Made by a program: the position numbers and the translations under genes. Below the pieces are notes generated by a model. That model had not been told where the DNA came from and made no database searches. It saw only the letters and a program-made list of their open reading frames with translations. A stretch of 64,000 bases of DNA from Niveispirillum sp. (GTDB taxonomy: Bacteria > Pseudomonadota > Alphaproteobacteria > Azospirillales > Azospirillaceae). Position 1 is the first letter of the stretch, and every line of letters starts with the position of its first letter. Where the stretch lies: NCBI RefSeq assembly GCF_017996735.1, contig NZ_JAGOGJ010000001.1:170181-234180 (forward strand), in the 5' to 3' direction. This document shows positions 35,007-42,847 of the stretch, piece after piece.

Positions 35007-35789
35007 ATGACCCACGACAATCCACCCCCCCTGCGCCTGGACCGTGACGGTGCCGTCGGCATCGTCACGCTGGACCGGCCGGAGCGGATGAATGCGCTGG
35101 ACATGGCCATGCGACAGGCCCTGGCTGCCGCCTTCACCACTCTGGCCGGCGACCCCGCCATCCGCGTCATCATCGTTACCGGTGGTGACAAGGTCTTTGC
35201 AGCGGGCGCCGATTTGCGGCTGCTGGCCGACAAGGGGCCGTCGGGGGTGCGCGATCTGGGCTTTCCCGACCTGTGGCGGCCCATCGCCGACTGTCCCAAG
35301 CCCGTCATCGCCGCCGTGGCCGGTCCGGCGCTGGGGGCCGGGTGCGAACTGGCCCTGATGTGCGACATCATCATCGCCGACCGCACCGCCCGCTTCGGCC
35401 AGCCGGAGGTGCGGGTCGGTATCATGCCGGGGGCGGGCGGCACCCAGCGGCTGCTGCGGGTGCTGGGCAAGCATATGGCCAGCCACCTGTTGATGACGGG
35501 CGGCACGCTGGAGGGCGAGAGGGCCTTTGCCCTGGGCCTGGCCTGCGAACTGGCTGAGGATGGCGCGACCCTGTCCGCCGCGCGCAAGCTGGCGGGCAGG
35601 GTGGCGGCCCTGCCTCCCCTGGCCCTGGCCGCCATCAAGCGTACCCTGGCGGCCGGCGCCGACCTGCCGCTGGCGGCGGCCAATGCGCTGGAAAACCGGG
35701 AGTTCCTGCTATTGTTCGATACGGATGATCAGAAGGAGGGTATGGCCGCCTTCCTGGAGAAGCGTCCACCCGATTTCCACGGAAGGTAG
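35007..35789 (+). CDS. Enoyl-CoA hydratase/isomerase 3
   Basis: A 260-residue crotonase. It has VFAAGADLRLL, GPALGAGCELALMCD and GQPEVRVGIMPGAGGTQRL, with the first catalytic Glu in QPEV. The second position, normally Glu before LTG, is His (ASHLLMTG). GGAGG lies 6 nt before ATG 35007; ATG 34995 overlapping the previous stop is the alternative. Confidence 0.88.
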   Translation: MTHDNPPPLRLDRDGAVGIVTLDRPERMNALDMAMRQALAAAFTTLAGDPAIRVIIVTGGDKVFAAGADLRLLADKGPSGVRDLGFPDLWRPIADCPKPVIAAVAGPALGAGCELALMCDIIIADRTARFGQPEVRVGIMPGAGGTQRLLRVLGKHMASHLLMTGGTLEGERAFALGLACELAEDGATLSAARKLAGRVAALPPLALAAIKRTLAAGADLPLAAANALENREFLLLFDTDDQKEGMAAFLEKRPPDFHGR

Positions 35790-35791
35790 GC

Positions 35792-37282
35792 ATGGCCAGA
35801 GAGATCATCGGTATTGTCGGCGCCGGCATCATGGGCCGGGGCATCGCCCAGTTATTCACCCAGGTCGGGCATGTGGTGCGGCTGCACGACAGCCGGGACG
35901 GTGCGGCAGGTGCCGGCCGGACCTATGTCCTGGCCATGCTGGACAAGCTGGAAGCCAAGGGGGCGATGAGTGCCGACGACCGGCGCGCGGCCGAGGGGCG
36001 GCTGAGCACCGTGCCGTCCCTGTCCGACCTGTCCGGCTGTACCCTGATCATCGAGGCCATTGTCGAGGAACTGGAGGCCAAGCGGTCGCTGTTCGCGGCG
36101 CTGGAAGGCATCGTGGGGGATGATTGTCTGCTGGCCAGCAATACCTCCTCCCTGACCGTGTCGGACATCGCCGCCGGGTGCCGCCGGCCGGAGCGGGTGG
36201 CGGGGCTGCATTTCTTCAATCCGGTGCCCTTGATGAAGCTGGCGGAGGTGATCCCCGGCCTGCTGACCGATGCGGCCGTTACCGACCGGTTGCTGGCCCT
36301 GGTATCGGGGACCGGTCACCGCGCCGTTCTGGCGGCTGACCAGCCGGGATTCCTGGTCAACCATGCCGGCCGCGCCCTCTATACGGAGGGGTTGCGGCTG
36401 TTGGAGGAGGGGGCGGCAACGGTGCCGGAGATCGACCGCACCCTGCGGGAGACGCTGGGCTTTCGCATGGGGCCGTTCGAACTGCTGGACCTGACGGGGC
36501 TGGATGTCTCCGGTAAGGTCATGCAGTCCATCTATGAGCAGTTTCAGCATGAACCCCGCTACCGTCCTTCCTCCCTGATCCCGCCGCGTCTGGCCGCAGG
36601 CCTCTATGGCCGCAAAACGGGAAGGGGGTTCTATCCCTATGCCGACGGTGTGAAGCAGGAACCGGCCGAACCGCCGCCCCCGCCCGCCCGCGCCGGTACC
36701 GCCTGGGTCGCGGAAGGCGACGGAGCGGATGCGTTGCGGGCGCTGCTGTCGGCGGGTGGGGCGGAGTTGCGGGACGATCCGTCCACCGCCGATATCCTGT
36801 TCGTGCTGCCCTGGGGGGAGGATGTGACGGCGGCGGCGGTGCGCGCCCGCCTGGATGCCCGCCGTCTCGTTGGTGTCGACCCGCTGGGCGGGCTTACGGG
36901 ACGGCTGGTGCTGATGGCCAGCCCTGCCACCGATCCGGTCTTGGTTGACAGGGCCCATGGCTGGCTGGCGGCAACCGGCCGTGCCGTGACCCGCATGCAG
37001 GACAGCCCCGGTTTCATCGGACAGCGCGTGCTGGCCATGATCGTCAATACCGGCTGCGAGATCGCCCAGCGCGGCATCGCCACCCCCGCCGACATCGACG
37101 CCGCCGTGCGCCTGGGTCTGGGCTATCCACGGGGGCCGTTGGAATGGGGCGATCTGGTGGGGCCGGCCAGGGTGCTGTCGATCCTGGAGCGGCTATTGGC
37201 CATCACGGGTGATCCGCGTTACCGGCCCAGCCCGTATCTGCGCCGCCGTGCCCTGCTGGGCCTGTCGCTGCGGGAAGGGTGA
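35792..37282 (+). CDS. 3-hydroxyacyl-CoA dehydrogenase (PaaH/Hbd type)
   Basis: A 496-residue NAD-dependent enzyme. The Rossmann motif is GIVGAGIMGRGIAQ (7-20), NTSSL and the catalytic-His segment HFFNPVPLMKL follow, then a first C-terminal 3HCDH domain. A second, shorter 3HCDH domain sits in the last 110 residues (SPGFIGQRVLAMIVNTGCEIA...GLGYPRGPLEWGD). This two-module layout matches PaaH-type proteins. It oxidises the hydratase product to a 3-oxoacyl-CoA. Confidence 0.92.
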   Translation: MAREIIGIVGAGIMGRGIAQLFTQVGHVVRLHDSRDGAAGAGRTYVLAMLDKLEAKGAMSADDRRAAEGRLSTVPSLSDLSGCTLIIEAIVEELEAKRSLFAALEGIVGDDCLLASNTSSLTVSDIAAGCRRPERVAGLHFFNPVPLMKLAEVIPGLLTDAAVTDRLLALVSGTGHRAVLAADQPGFLVNHAGRALYTEGLRLLEEGAATVPEIDRTLRETLGFRMGPFELLDLTGLDVSGKVMQSIYEQFQHEPRYRPSSLIPPRLAAGLYGRKTGRGFYPYADGVKQEPAEPPPPPARAGTAWVAEGDGADALRALLSAGGAELRDDPSTADILFVLPWGEDVTAAAVRARLDARRLVGVDPLGGLTGRLVLMASPATDPVLVDRAHGWLAATGRAVTRMQDSPGFIGQRVLAMIVNTGCEIAQRGIATPADIDAAVRLGLGYPRGPLEWGDLVGPARVLSILERLLAITGDPRYRPSPYLRRRALLGLSLREG

Positions 37283-37285
37283 GGC

Positions 37286-38038
37286 ATGGACAGTCTGCTG
37301 ATCGACGACCCCCGCCCCGGTGTGCGCCGCCTTCGCCTGAACCGGCCGGCGGCCCGCAATGCCATCGACGCCGATCTGCGCGCGGCCCTGCGCGCGGCCG
37401 TGACGGCGGCGCAGGTCGACCCCTCCGTGCGCGCCCTGCTGATCGGCGGAGAGGGCGGCGTGTTCTGCGCCGGGGGCGACCTGGCCAGCCTGGAAGGCAT
37501 CGCCCATGACGCCGCGCTGGCCCGCATGCGCGACGGCCATGCCCTGGTGGAACAGCTCTGGCATTTTCCCAAGCCGGTGGTGGCCGCCATCGAGCGCTAT
37601 GCCATCGGTGCCGGCGCCGGTCTGGCGCTGCTGGCCGACCGGGTGGTCATGGGCGACGACGCGCTGCTGGGTTTCCCCTTCCTGAAGCTGGGACTGGTGC
37701 CCGACTGGGGCCTGATGGAAACCCTGCCGCTGCGGGCCGGCTTGCCGCAGGCCACCCGCCTGTTCCTGGATGCCGGCAATCTGAAAGCCACCGATGCCCT
37801 GGCCGCCGGCGTGGCGGATGCGGTGGCGCCGGCCGGCACGGTGATGGAGGCGGGGCTGGACATGGCCGGACGGCTGGCCGCCCTTCCCCCCGCCGCCTTC
37901 GCCCGGCTGAAATCCTGCCTTCGCCCCGCTGGTCTTGACCTTGATGCCGAAGCCCATGCCCAGGCCGACTGCCTGACCGGGCCGGAATTCAGGGAAGGTT
38001 ACGCCGCGCTGAAGGAAAAGCGGGCGGCGCGGTTTTAA
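37286..38038 (+). CDS. Crotonase-fold protein 4 lacking both hydratase glutamates
   Basis: A 250-residue crotonase. The oxyanion segments are intact (FCAGGDLASLEG, YAIGAGAGLALLADR). At the two catalytic Glu positions it has Phe (GFPFLKLGLVPDWG) and Arg (ATRLFLDAG). Ordinary hydration is therefore doubtful; an isomerase, C-C hydrolase or thioesterase role is possible. It is the last gene of the operon, 3 nt after the dehydrogenase. Confidence 0.85.
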   Translation: MDSLLIDDPRPGVRRLRLNRPAARNAIDADLRAALRAAVTAAQVDPSVRALLIGGEGGVFCAGGDLASLEGIAHDAALARMRDGHALVEQLWHFPKPVVAAIERYAIGAGAGLALLADRVVMGDDALLGFPFLKLGLVPDWGLMETLPLRAGLPQATRLFLDAGNLKATDALAAGVADAVAPAGTVMEAGLDMAGRLAALPPAAFARLKSCLRPAGLDLDAEAHAQADCLTGPEFREGYAALKEKRAARF

Positions 38039-38076
38039 GGCTGCCAGCCGATTGCCGGATGGAGTGATGTCATATA

Positions 38077-38084
38077 CGATATCG
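38077..38084. promoter_or_regulatory. CGATATCG palindrome ahead of the toxin gene
   Basis: An 8-bp perfect palindrome lies 2 nt before the PIN start codon, where a ribbon-helix-helix antitoxin would be expected to bind for autorepression. This is inferred from position only. Confidence 0.3.
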
Positions 38085-38086
38085 CG

Positions 38087-38506
38087 ATGCTGCGTATCGT
38101 GATCGACACCGATGTGATGGTTGCGGCGTTTGACAGCGACACCGGCGCGTCAAGGCGGCTGTTATTGTCCGCTCTTGACGGGCATTTCGGGTTGTTGCTG
38201 TCGACATCTTTGATGGTGGAATATGAGGCCGTGCTGACCCGCCCCGCCATGCTGGCCAGAAGTGGATTGGGTGTCGGGGACGTACTGTCCATTCTGGATG
38301 ATTTGGCAGGCCTGTGCATCCCGGTCGGTTTCGATTTTCGCTGGCGCCCCATGGCGGGAGATGCGGACGATGACCATGTGCTTGAGACGGCGGTGAATGG
38401 CGTGGCGGACGCTATTGCCAGCTTCAATCTGAAGCATCTTGCCGATGCGGGGCGCCGGTTCGGTATCCCCGTGCTGCGTCCGGGCGATCTGCTCAAAAGG
38501 ATGTGA
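38087..38506 (+). CDS. PIN-domain toxin (COG1569-like)
   Basis: A 139-residue PIN nuclease. Acidic metal ligands are visible at D7 (IVIDTDVM), E45 (LMVEYEAVL) and the GDADDDHVLE cluster around D96. It is expected to cleave RNA when freed from its antitoxin. The partner gene is 3 nt downstream, so the order is toxin first, opposite to the common arrangement. Confidence 0.85.
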   Translation: MLRIVIDTDVMVAAFDSDTGASRRLLLSALDGHFGLLLSTSLMVEYEAVLTRPAMLARSGLGVGDVLSILDDLAGLCIPVGFDFRWRPMAGDADDDHVLETAVNGVADAIASFNLKHLADAGRRFGIPVLRPGDLLKRM

Positions 38507-38509
38507 CGA

Positions 38510-38764
38510 ATGACGAGTTTTCCCCTGCGCCTTCCCGATGACCTGAAGAATGCCGCAATGGCCCAGGCCGAAAAGACCGGTGTAAGCCTGAACCAGTTCA
38601 TCGCTACGGCGGTGGCGGGGCGTGTGGGTGCGCAGGCCGAGGCTGAACGCTATTTCGCCGCCCGCGCGGCGCGCGTACAGCCTGGAACGGCGAAAGCGAT
38701 CCTTGCCAGGGCCGGCGTCGGCAATCCACCGCGTGAGGATGACCGGTTGGAAAGTGTGGACTGA
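38510..38764 (+). CDS. Ribbon-helix-helix antitoxin
   Basis: An 84-residue protein. The N-terminus is an RHH/HicB-type DNA-binding segment (FPLRLPDDLKNAAMAQAEKTGVSLNQFIATAV). The tail is polar and probably disordered, to wrap the PIN toxin. The upstream PIN partner and 3-nt spacing support a toxin-antitoxin unit. Confidence 0.8.
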   Translation: MTSFPLRLPDDLKNAAMAQAEKTGVSLNQFIATAVAGRVGAQAEAERYFAARAARVQPGTAKAILARAGVGNPPREDDRLESVD

Positions 38765-38771
38765 TCAGCCC

Positions 38772-40205
38772 TCACCCGACCGCCGATTGCTGCATCACCG
38801 ACTTCACGAAGGTGTAGCCTTCCAGCCCCTCCGCCCCGCCTTCACGGCCATAGCCGCTGTCCTTCATGCCGCCGAACGGCATGTCGGGGTAGGTGGAGTT
38901 GAAATGGTTGATGGCCAGGCTGCCGCTTTCGATCTCTTCCGACAGCCTTGTGGCCACGCCGGCCCGGTCGGTGAAGGCATAGGCGGCCAGGCCGAATTCC
39001 AGGGCGTTGGCCCGTGCGATGGCTTCATTCAGATCGGATACCCGGCTGACCAGGGCCATGGGGCCGAACGGTTCCTCCAGCATGGCGCGCGCGTCGGCCG
39101 GCATGTCGGCCAGGATGGTCAGGGGGAACTGGAACCCGTCCCGGCCGATGCGCCGGCCCCCAGCCACCAGCCTAGCGCCGCGCCCGATGGCGTCGGCCGT
39201 CAGCGTCTGCATGGCGGACAGGCGCCGTTCATTGGCCAGCGGCCCCATTTCCAGCGCGGGGTCCAGTCCGGTGCCGATCTTCAATGCCTCTGCCGCGGCC
39301 CCCAGACTGTCCACGAACCGGTCATAAACCCGCTCATGCACGAAGAAGCGGGTGGGGGCGACACAGACCTGTCCGGCATTGCGGGCCTTGGCGCGTGCCG
39401 ACAGGGCGGCCACCTTTTCCGCCTCCGCGTCATCCCAGATGATGACCGGGGAATTGCCGCCCAGTTCCATGATGGCCGGCTTCATATGCTGACCGCACAG
39501 CGCCGCCAGATGCTTGCCCACCGGCACCGACCCGGTGAAGGTGACCAGCCGCACCGCCGGCTGCGGGATCAGATAGGATGAAATCTCCGCGGGCTTGCCG
39601 AACACCAGATTGACCACCCCGTCGGGCACCCCCGCCTCCTGAAAGGCGCGGACCAGGGCCATGGCGCCGCTGGGCGTCTCTTCCGCCCCTTTCAGGATGA
39701 TGGAGCAACCGGCGGCCAGCGCGCCCGCCACCTTGCGGGTGGGCGAGGCCAGCGGGTAGTTCCAGGGGGTGAAGGCCGCCACCACGCCCAGCGGGTGGCG
39801 TGTCACCATCTTGCGCATGCCCGGCGCCGCCGGGACGATACGGCCATAAAGCCGTCGTGCCTCCCCCGCATCCCACAGGATACGGTCATGGGCCACGCGC
39901 ACCTCGTTCAGGGCTTCCTTGATGGTCTTGCCCTGGTCCAGCACCAGACCCACGGCAATCTCCTCCCGCCGTGCCAGCAGGTGGGCGGCGGCGCGGACCA
40001 GGACCTGTTCGCGCTCCGCCGGGTCGGTGGCCCGCCAGAGGCGGAAACCCTTCCCCGCTGCCGCTAGCGCGTCGTCCAGATCATTGCGCCCGGCATGGGG
40101 CAGGGTGCCCAGCACTGATCCGTCGGCCGGGTTGATCACGGGTCCGCCTTGCGCCGCGCCGCGCCATTGGCCACCGATGAACAGCTTCAGTTCGGGATAG
40201 TGCAT
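38772..40205 (-). CDS. Aldehyde dehydrogenase 3 (succinate-semialdehyde type)
   Basis: A 477-residue ALDH. It has TPWNYPLASPTRKVAGAL, MELGGNSPVII (general-base Glu) and NAGQVCVAPTRFFVH (nucleophile Cys). The pattern fits NAD(P)-dependent succinate-semialdehyde and related small-aldehyde dehydrogenases. AGGAGG precedes ATG 40205; the frame to 40301 is a poor leader. It is a single gene, transcribed against its neighbours and convergent with the toxin-antitoxin pair. Confidence 0.9.
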   Translation of the reverse strand: MHYPELKLFIGGQWRGAAQGGPVINPADGSVLGTLPHAGRNDLDDALAAAGKGFRLWRATDPAEREQVLVRAAAHLLARREEIAVGLVLDQGKTIKEALNEVRVAHDRILWDAGEARRLYGRIVPAAPGMRKMVTRHPLGVVAAFTPWNYPLASPTRKVAGALAAGCSIILKGAEETPSGAMALVRAFQEAGVPDGVVNLVFGKPAEISSYLIPQPAVRLVTFTGSVPVGKHLAALCGQHMKPAIMELGGNSPVIIWDDAEAEKVAALSARAKARNAGQVCVAPTRFFVHERVYDRFVDSLGAAAEALKIGTGLDPALEMGPLANERRLSAMQTLTADAIGRGARLVAGGRRIGRDGFQFPLTILADMPADARAMLEEPFGPMALVSRVSDLNEAIARANALEFGLAAYAFTDRAGVATRLSEEIESGSLAINHFNSTYPDMPFGGMKDSGYGREGGAEGLEGYTFVKSVMQQSAVG

Positions 40206-40406
40206 GGGGGTTCCTCCTGCCGGGCTGTCGCCGTTTCTCCACGAATAGGCTTGCGCCGGCCCTGGGGGCAAGCCCCGGCGGGCATGTCGGGCAGGGGGCA
40301 TGATAATTCGTCAGTGATTTGATTTGTAAGGATAATATCTCTCATCCGGACATCCGGGATGACCCCGCTTCATCGCCGCATTCCAAAAATTCGTATCCCC
40401 GCCGGG

Positions 40407-40447
40407 ATGAGCCCTGGTCATGCTGCTTCCGGAAAACTGGCTTGCCG
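40407..40447 (+). promoter_or_regulatory. Operator A, site 5 (paired-ACAD operon)
   Basis: ATGA-N7-TCAT, then 11 nt ending CCGG, then AAAACTGG and CTTGCCG, 58-98 bp before the first ACAD. The rest of the 299-bp gap from 40206 to 40504 shows no gene. Confidence 0.72.
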
Positions 40448-40504
40448 TGATGCGGGGATGGCCCAAGCTCTGGGCCAACAGATGCCAGCGGATGGTGAGG
40501 GCGC

Positions 40505-41605
40505 ATGAATTTCGATTTTTCCGACGATGTGACGGCGATGCGGCGGGAGGTTCAGGCCTTTCTGGCCGACCGTCTGCCCGTCGGCGCGGTGCGCCAGTTC
40601 CTGGAAAACGGCCCGGCCGTGGATGGCGCGCTGTGGGCCGAGATGGCGGCCATGGGCTGGCTGGGCCTGACCATTCCGGAGGAATATGGCGGGTCCGGCC
40701 TGGGGCACGAAGCCCTGTGCATGCTGGCGGAGGAGGTGGGTGCCTTCCTGCCGCCCGTCCCGTTTGCCTCCACGCTCTATCTGGCGGCGGAGGCGCTGCT
40801 GGGTTTCGGCAGCGACGCGCAGAAGGCGGCCTGGCTGCCGCGGTTGGCCGACGGGTCGGTGACCGGGGCCTTCGCCCTGGCCGAAGGGGCGGGGGAACCC
40901 GGTGCGGACGGCATCCGGGCGCTTGTCGAACAGGGGCGCCTGTCGGGCAGCAAGGCCCCCGTCTTCGACCTGGATGGCGCCGGCCTGCTGATCGTGGCCG
41001 CACGGGATGCGGCGGGACAGGTCGGGCTGTACCTGATTGATCCCGCTGCCCCTGGTATGGAGCGCCGGAAGCTGCGCACGCTGGATCTGGCGCATGGGGC
41101 CTGGAGCGCGGAATTCCACGATGTGGCCGCCGAACCGCTGCCCGGTGCCGTCGGCTGGCCCGCCATTGCCCGGCTTCTGGACCGGGCCGCCGTGTTGTTC
41201 GCCTTCGAACAGGTGGGCGGCGGGCGGGCGGCGCTGGAGATGGCGACATCGTTCGCCATGGATCGTTTCGCCTTCGGCCGGCCCATCGCGTCGATGCAGG
41301 CCATCAAGCACAAGCTGGCGGATATCTATGTCGCCGTCGAACTGGCTCGTTCCAACGCCTATTTCGGCGCCTGGGCCCTGCATGAGGATGCGGCCGAGCT
41401 GCCGCGTGCGGCAGCATCCGCCCGTATCGCCGCCATCGACGCCTATCAACTGGCGGCGCGGGAGAACATCCAGACCCATGGCGGCATGGGCTTCACCTGG
41501 GAAGCCGATTGTCATCTGCATTACCGCCGCGCCGCGACGCTGGCCGGCATCATCGGCGGGGCGCGGCACTGGCGCGACCGCCTGTTCGACCAGTTGGCCG
41601 CGTGA
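40505..41605 (+). CDS. Acyl-CoA dehydrogenase, probable non-catalytic subunit of a pair
   Basis: A 366-residue ACAD-fold protein. It has GLTIPEEYGGSGLG near residue 53, a shortened middle domain and RFAFGRPIASMQAIKH plus IQTHGGMGFTWE at the C-terminal end. At the isovaleryl-type catalytic position (LERL in IVD) it has LDRA with Asp 226, and the C-terminal YEGT-type Glu is absent. With the next gene it resembles the alpha2-beta2 ACADs of steroid side-chain degradation (FadE28/29-like). The subunit role is inferred. Confidence 0.85.
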   Translation: MNFDFSDDVTAMRREVQAFLADRLPVGAVRQFLENGPAVDGALWAEMAAMGWLGLTIPEEYGGSGLGHEALCMLAEEVGAFLPPVPFASTLYLAAEALLGFGSDAQKAAWLPRLADGSVTGAFALAEGAGEPGADGIRALVEQGRLSGSKAPVFDLDGAGLLIVAARDAAGQVGLYLIDPAAPGMERRKLRTLDLAHGAWSAEFHDVAAEPLPGAVGWPAIARLLDRAAVLFAFEQVGGGRAALEMATSFAMDRFAFGRPIASMQAIKHKLADIYVAVELARSNAYFGAWALHEDAAELPRAAASARIAAIDAYQLAARENIQTHGGMGFTWEADCHLHYRRAATLAGIIGGARHWRDRLFDQLAA

Positions 41606-41614
41606 GGCGAAGCG

Positions 41615-42847
41615 ATGGATTTCAACGATACTCCCGAGGAAGCCGCCTTCCGGGCCGAGGTCCGGGCCTTTCTGGACGCCCACGCCCCGCTGAAATCGGC
41701 CGAGGCCCGCACCTATCGTTCGCGGGAGCTGAATGCCGAGGATGTGCGGCTTTCCAGGCAATGGCAGGCGACCAAGGCGGCGGCCGGCTTTGCCGGCATC
41801 CACTGGCCCCGCAAATATGGCGGGCGTGACGGCACGCAGATGCAGGCTGCCATCTTCGCGGCGGAGGAGGAACGTTACGTGGTTCCGCCCAGCGTCTTTA
41901 ACCAGGGCGTGGGCATGGCCCTGCCCACCATCATGACGCATGGGACCGACGCCCTGATCGACCGCTATGCCCGCCCCGCCCTGTTCGGGGAAGAGGTCTG
42001 GTGCCAGTTGTTTTCCGAGCCCGCCGCCGGGTCCGATCTGGCGGGCCTGCGTACCCGTGCCGTGCGCGATGGCGCGGATTGGGTGATCAATGGCCAGAAG
42101 GTCTGGACCTCCAACGCCCATTTCTCCCAGTTCGGGATGCTGGTGGCGCGCACCGACCCGACGGTGCCCAAACATGCCGGCCTGACCTTCTTCATCCTGG
42201 ACATGGCGACGCCGGGCATCGAGGTGCGGCGCTTGAAGCAGATTTCCGGCACCGCCAATTTCTGTGAGGTGTTCCTGACCGATGTCCGCATCCCCGACCA
42301 TCATCGGCTGGGTGGCGTGGGTGACGGCTGGAAAGTGGCGCTGACCATGCTGGCCAATGAACGCTTCACGGTGGGCAAGGCGGAAGGGCCGGATGTCGAG
42401 GATATCCTGGCGCTGGCCCGGACCCTGACCATCGACGGGCGCCCGGCCATCGACGACGCGTGCGTGCGGGAAAAGATCGCCCGCTGGTATGTGCAGTCCG
42501 AAGGTCTGAAATATACCCGCCTGCGCACCCAGACCGCCTTTTCCCGCGGCCGCGCACCGGGGCCGGAAAACTCCATCGGCAAGCTGGTCAGCGCCACCAA
42601 ATTGCAGGAGATCGCCGCCTACGGCATCGAGTTACTGGGACAGGCCGGCGCCGTGATGGACACGGAAGTCGCGCCGCTGAATGCCTGGTTTCAGGAGGCG
42701 CTGCTCTATGCCCCCGGCAAGCGTATCGCCGGCGGCACGGATGAGATCCTGCGCAATATCATCGCCGAACGCGTCCTGAAGATGCCGGGCGAGATGCGGG
42801 CCGACAAGGACGTGCCCTTCAACCAGATCCCGACGAGCCGGCGATGA
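41615..42847 (+). CDS. Acyl-CoA dehydrogenase, probable catalytic subunit of a pair
   Basis: A 410-residue ACAD. It has FSEPAAGSDLAGL (FAD/substrate), VINGQKVWTSNAH and a likely catalytic Glu at 249 in LANERF, the isovaleryl-type position. The short-chain-type Glu near the C-terminus is replaced (AGGTDEILRNII). It starts 9 nt after its partner and overlaps the CoA ligase by ATGA. It should oxidise a CoA ester with a ring or bulky side chain, if the steroid-type analogy holds. Confidence 0.9.
   Translation: MDFNDTPEEAAFRAEVRAFLDAHAPLKSAEARTYRSRELNAEDVRLSRQWQATKAAAGFAGIHWPRKYGGRDGTQMQAAIFAAEEERYVVPPSVFNQGVGMALPTIMTHGTDALIDRYARPALFGEEVWCQLFSEPAAGSDLAGLRTRAVRDGADWVINGQKVWTSNAHFSQFGMLVARTDPTVPKHAGLTFFILDMATPGIEVRRLKQISGTANFCEVFLTDVRIPDHHRLGGVGDGWKVALTMLANERFTVGKAEGPDVEDILALARTLTIDGRPAIDDACVREKIARWYVQSEGLKYTRLRTQTAFSRGRAPGPENSIGKLVSATKLQEIAAYGIELLGQAGAVMDTEVAPLNAWFQEALLYAPGKRIAGGTDEILRNIIAERVLKMPGEMRADKDVPFNQIPTSRR

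Noticed and set aside
32455..35025. An 856-codon open frame on the minus strand
   Set aside because: Antisense to enoyl-CoA hydratase 2 and the Mcd-like ACAD; no recognisable domain and no ribosome site.
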